Assembly: GCA_050124775.1 (NCBI GenBank)
Contig: JASFEP010000277.1
Coordinates: 1 to 6,270 of the forward strand
DNA from: WTAW01 sp050124775
GTDB taxonomy: Bacteria > Acidobacteriota > Aminicenantia > Aminicenantales > Aminicenantaceae
Reading direction: 5' to 3'
DNA length: 6,270 nt
A program made the translations under genes and the position numbers. Shown piece after piece: positions 5,599 through 6,270 of this stretch. Position 1 is the stretch's first letter. Each line of letters begins with the position of its first letter. The notes below the pieces were generated by a model. That model had not been told where the DNA came from and searched no databases. It was given only the letters and a program-made list of their open reading frames with translations.

Positions 5599-6270
5599 CT
5601 AAAAATAGTACTGAAGATTGATGTTTGCGGCGCCATAATTGAGTGATTTGTCAAATTCTTTTAAGGGAGCACTGGCATAAGTAAACTCCAGGCCGAGGCT
5701 GAATTCACGGCTGCCTGTATAGGCAATCCTGAATGTTATGACTCCGATATCTTCAATGATATCTCCCGAGGATTCCGGATAAGAGGAGTGTCCGTATCCG
5801 AGCAGAAAACCGATAGGAAGTCTGGTCCTTGTATTCAGATCAAGACTGACTACGCCGCTGATATCGAACACTGTGGCGCTTTCATCTTTTCCCTCAAGAT
5901 CGTCTCCTTTTCCCCAATCTGTTGCAACAATGAATCCCAAAAGATCGTTGAGCGCGTAGGCAAATCGAAGACCTCCCTTTAAACGCCAGGATGGAACCTT
6001 TAACAAAAGCCTGGACTCATCGATGAGGCCCGTATCGAGAATACTTTTAGCAAATCCGATGACATCCACACCGACAAGTTTGTTATGACGCCCGCTGATG
6101 GCGCCGGATATTACGAATTTGTCTCTGCGTAAAATCCGGATGAGGCCCCCCAGTTCTAAAGCCCCCACTGCGGTAATTCCTTTAGAGAGCACGGACTCGG
6201 CATTAACTCCCACACGCCCCACTCCTGATCCGGACAGCCAGACAGCCAGCCAGTCATTGAGCGCCTGTTG
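5599..6270 (-). CDS. probable outer-membrane beta-barrel protein (C-terminal part)
   Basis: The frame is open to the right edge (223 residues visible), so the start is outside the window; the GTG codon at 6220-6222 is internal. I do not recognise a family. The sequence is rich in alternating polar and hydrophobic stretches that look like transmembrane beta-strands, for example LPIGFLLGYGHSS, GVITFRIAYTG, FSLGLEFTYASA and ANINLQYYF. It ends in aromatic residues with a terminal Phe, the usual signature recognised by the BAM assembly machinery. Charged loops such as DWGKGDDLEGKDES would face outward or form turns. It converges on the cytochrome c gene with a 39-base gap and is probably a separate transcription unit. 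A structural or transport role in the outer membrane is inferred from composition only. Confidence 0.7.
   Translation of the reverse strand, partial: QQALNDWLAVWLSGSGVGRVGVNAESVLSKGITAVGALELGGLIRILRRDKFVISGAISGRHNKLVGVDVIGFAKSILDTGLIDESRLLLKVPSWRLKGGLRFAYALNDLLGFIVATDWGKGDDLEGKDESATVFDISGVVSLDLNTRTRLPIGFLLGYGHSSYPESSGDIIEDIGVITFRIAYTGSREFSLGLEFTYASAPLKEFDKSLNYGAANINLQYYF

Noticed and set aside
1..6270. CRISPR array, tRNA/rRNA gene, insertion sequence or phage element
   Set aside because: No regularly spaced repeats, cloverleaf-like segments, transposase motifs or terminal inverted repeats were seen on either strand.

Overview
The window reads as chromosomal DNA of a Gram-negative bacterium with a quinol-oxidising respiratory chain. 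The evidence is a Tat-type Rieske protein, a cytochrome b, a multihaem periplasmic cytochrome c and a probable outer-membrane beta-barrel. The permease at the left edge has the long, duplicated FtsX/MacB-like form and the terminal LRYE signature that I associate with the Bacteroidota/Calditrichota/KSB1 side of the FCB group. None of the three respiratory genes has an obvious Shine-Dalgarno sequence, which also fits that group. The taxonomic placement is inference.

Layout, left to right. Positions 2-1345 (+) hold the C-terminal 447 residues of an ABC transporter permease whose start lies outside the window. Positions 1346-1484 are a non-coding gap with a plausible sigma70-like promoter at 1378-1405. 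A three-gene cluster on the + strand follows: a Rieske [2Fe-2S] protein (1485-1946), a fused cytochrome b (2017-3477) and a membrane-anchored eight-haem cytochrome c (3514-5559). A perfect 7-bp hairpin lies between the Rieske and cytochrome b genes. A convergent gene on the - strand (5599-6270, start outside the window) encodes the C-terminal part of a probable outer-membrane beta-barrel protein.

The three + strand genes together form a cytochrome bc-type quinol oxidase (complex III analogue). Quinol would be oxidised at the Qo site between cytochrome b and the Rieske protein. One electron would recycle through the two b haems, and the other would pass through the Rieske cluster to the c-haem subunit. 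The complex is a mosaic. Cytochrome b is one chain (b6-like half plus subunit IV-like half joined by a long charged linker), its second haem-ligand pair has b6-type spacing, and its Qo motif is PWY without the usual Glu. In place of cytochrome c1 or f there is an eight-haem protein built from a three-haem head and five class I cytochrome c domains in series, the last four being clear tandem duplicates.

Points most worth a second look are the eight-haem electron conduit, the loss of the Pro after the distal Met in some of its repeats, and the N-terminus of cytochrome b. At that N-terminus a second reading frame starting at 2001 would join the gene smoothly if a run of six T at 2079-2084 were one base shorter.
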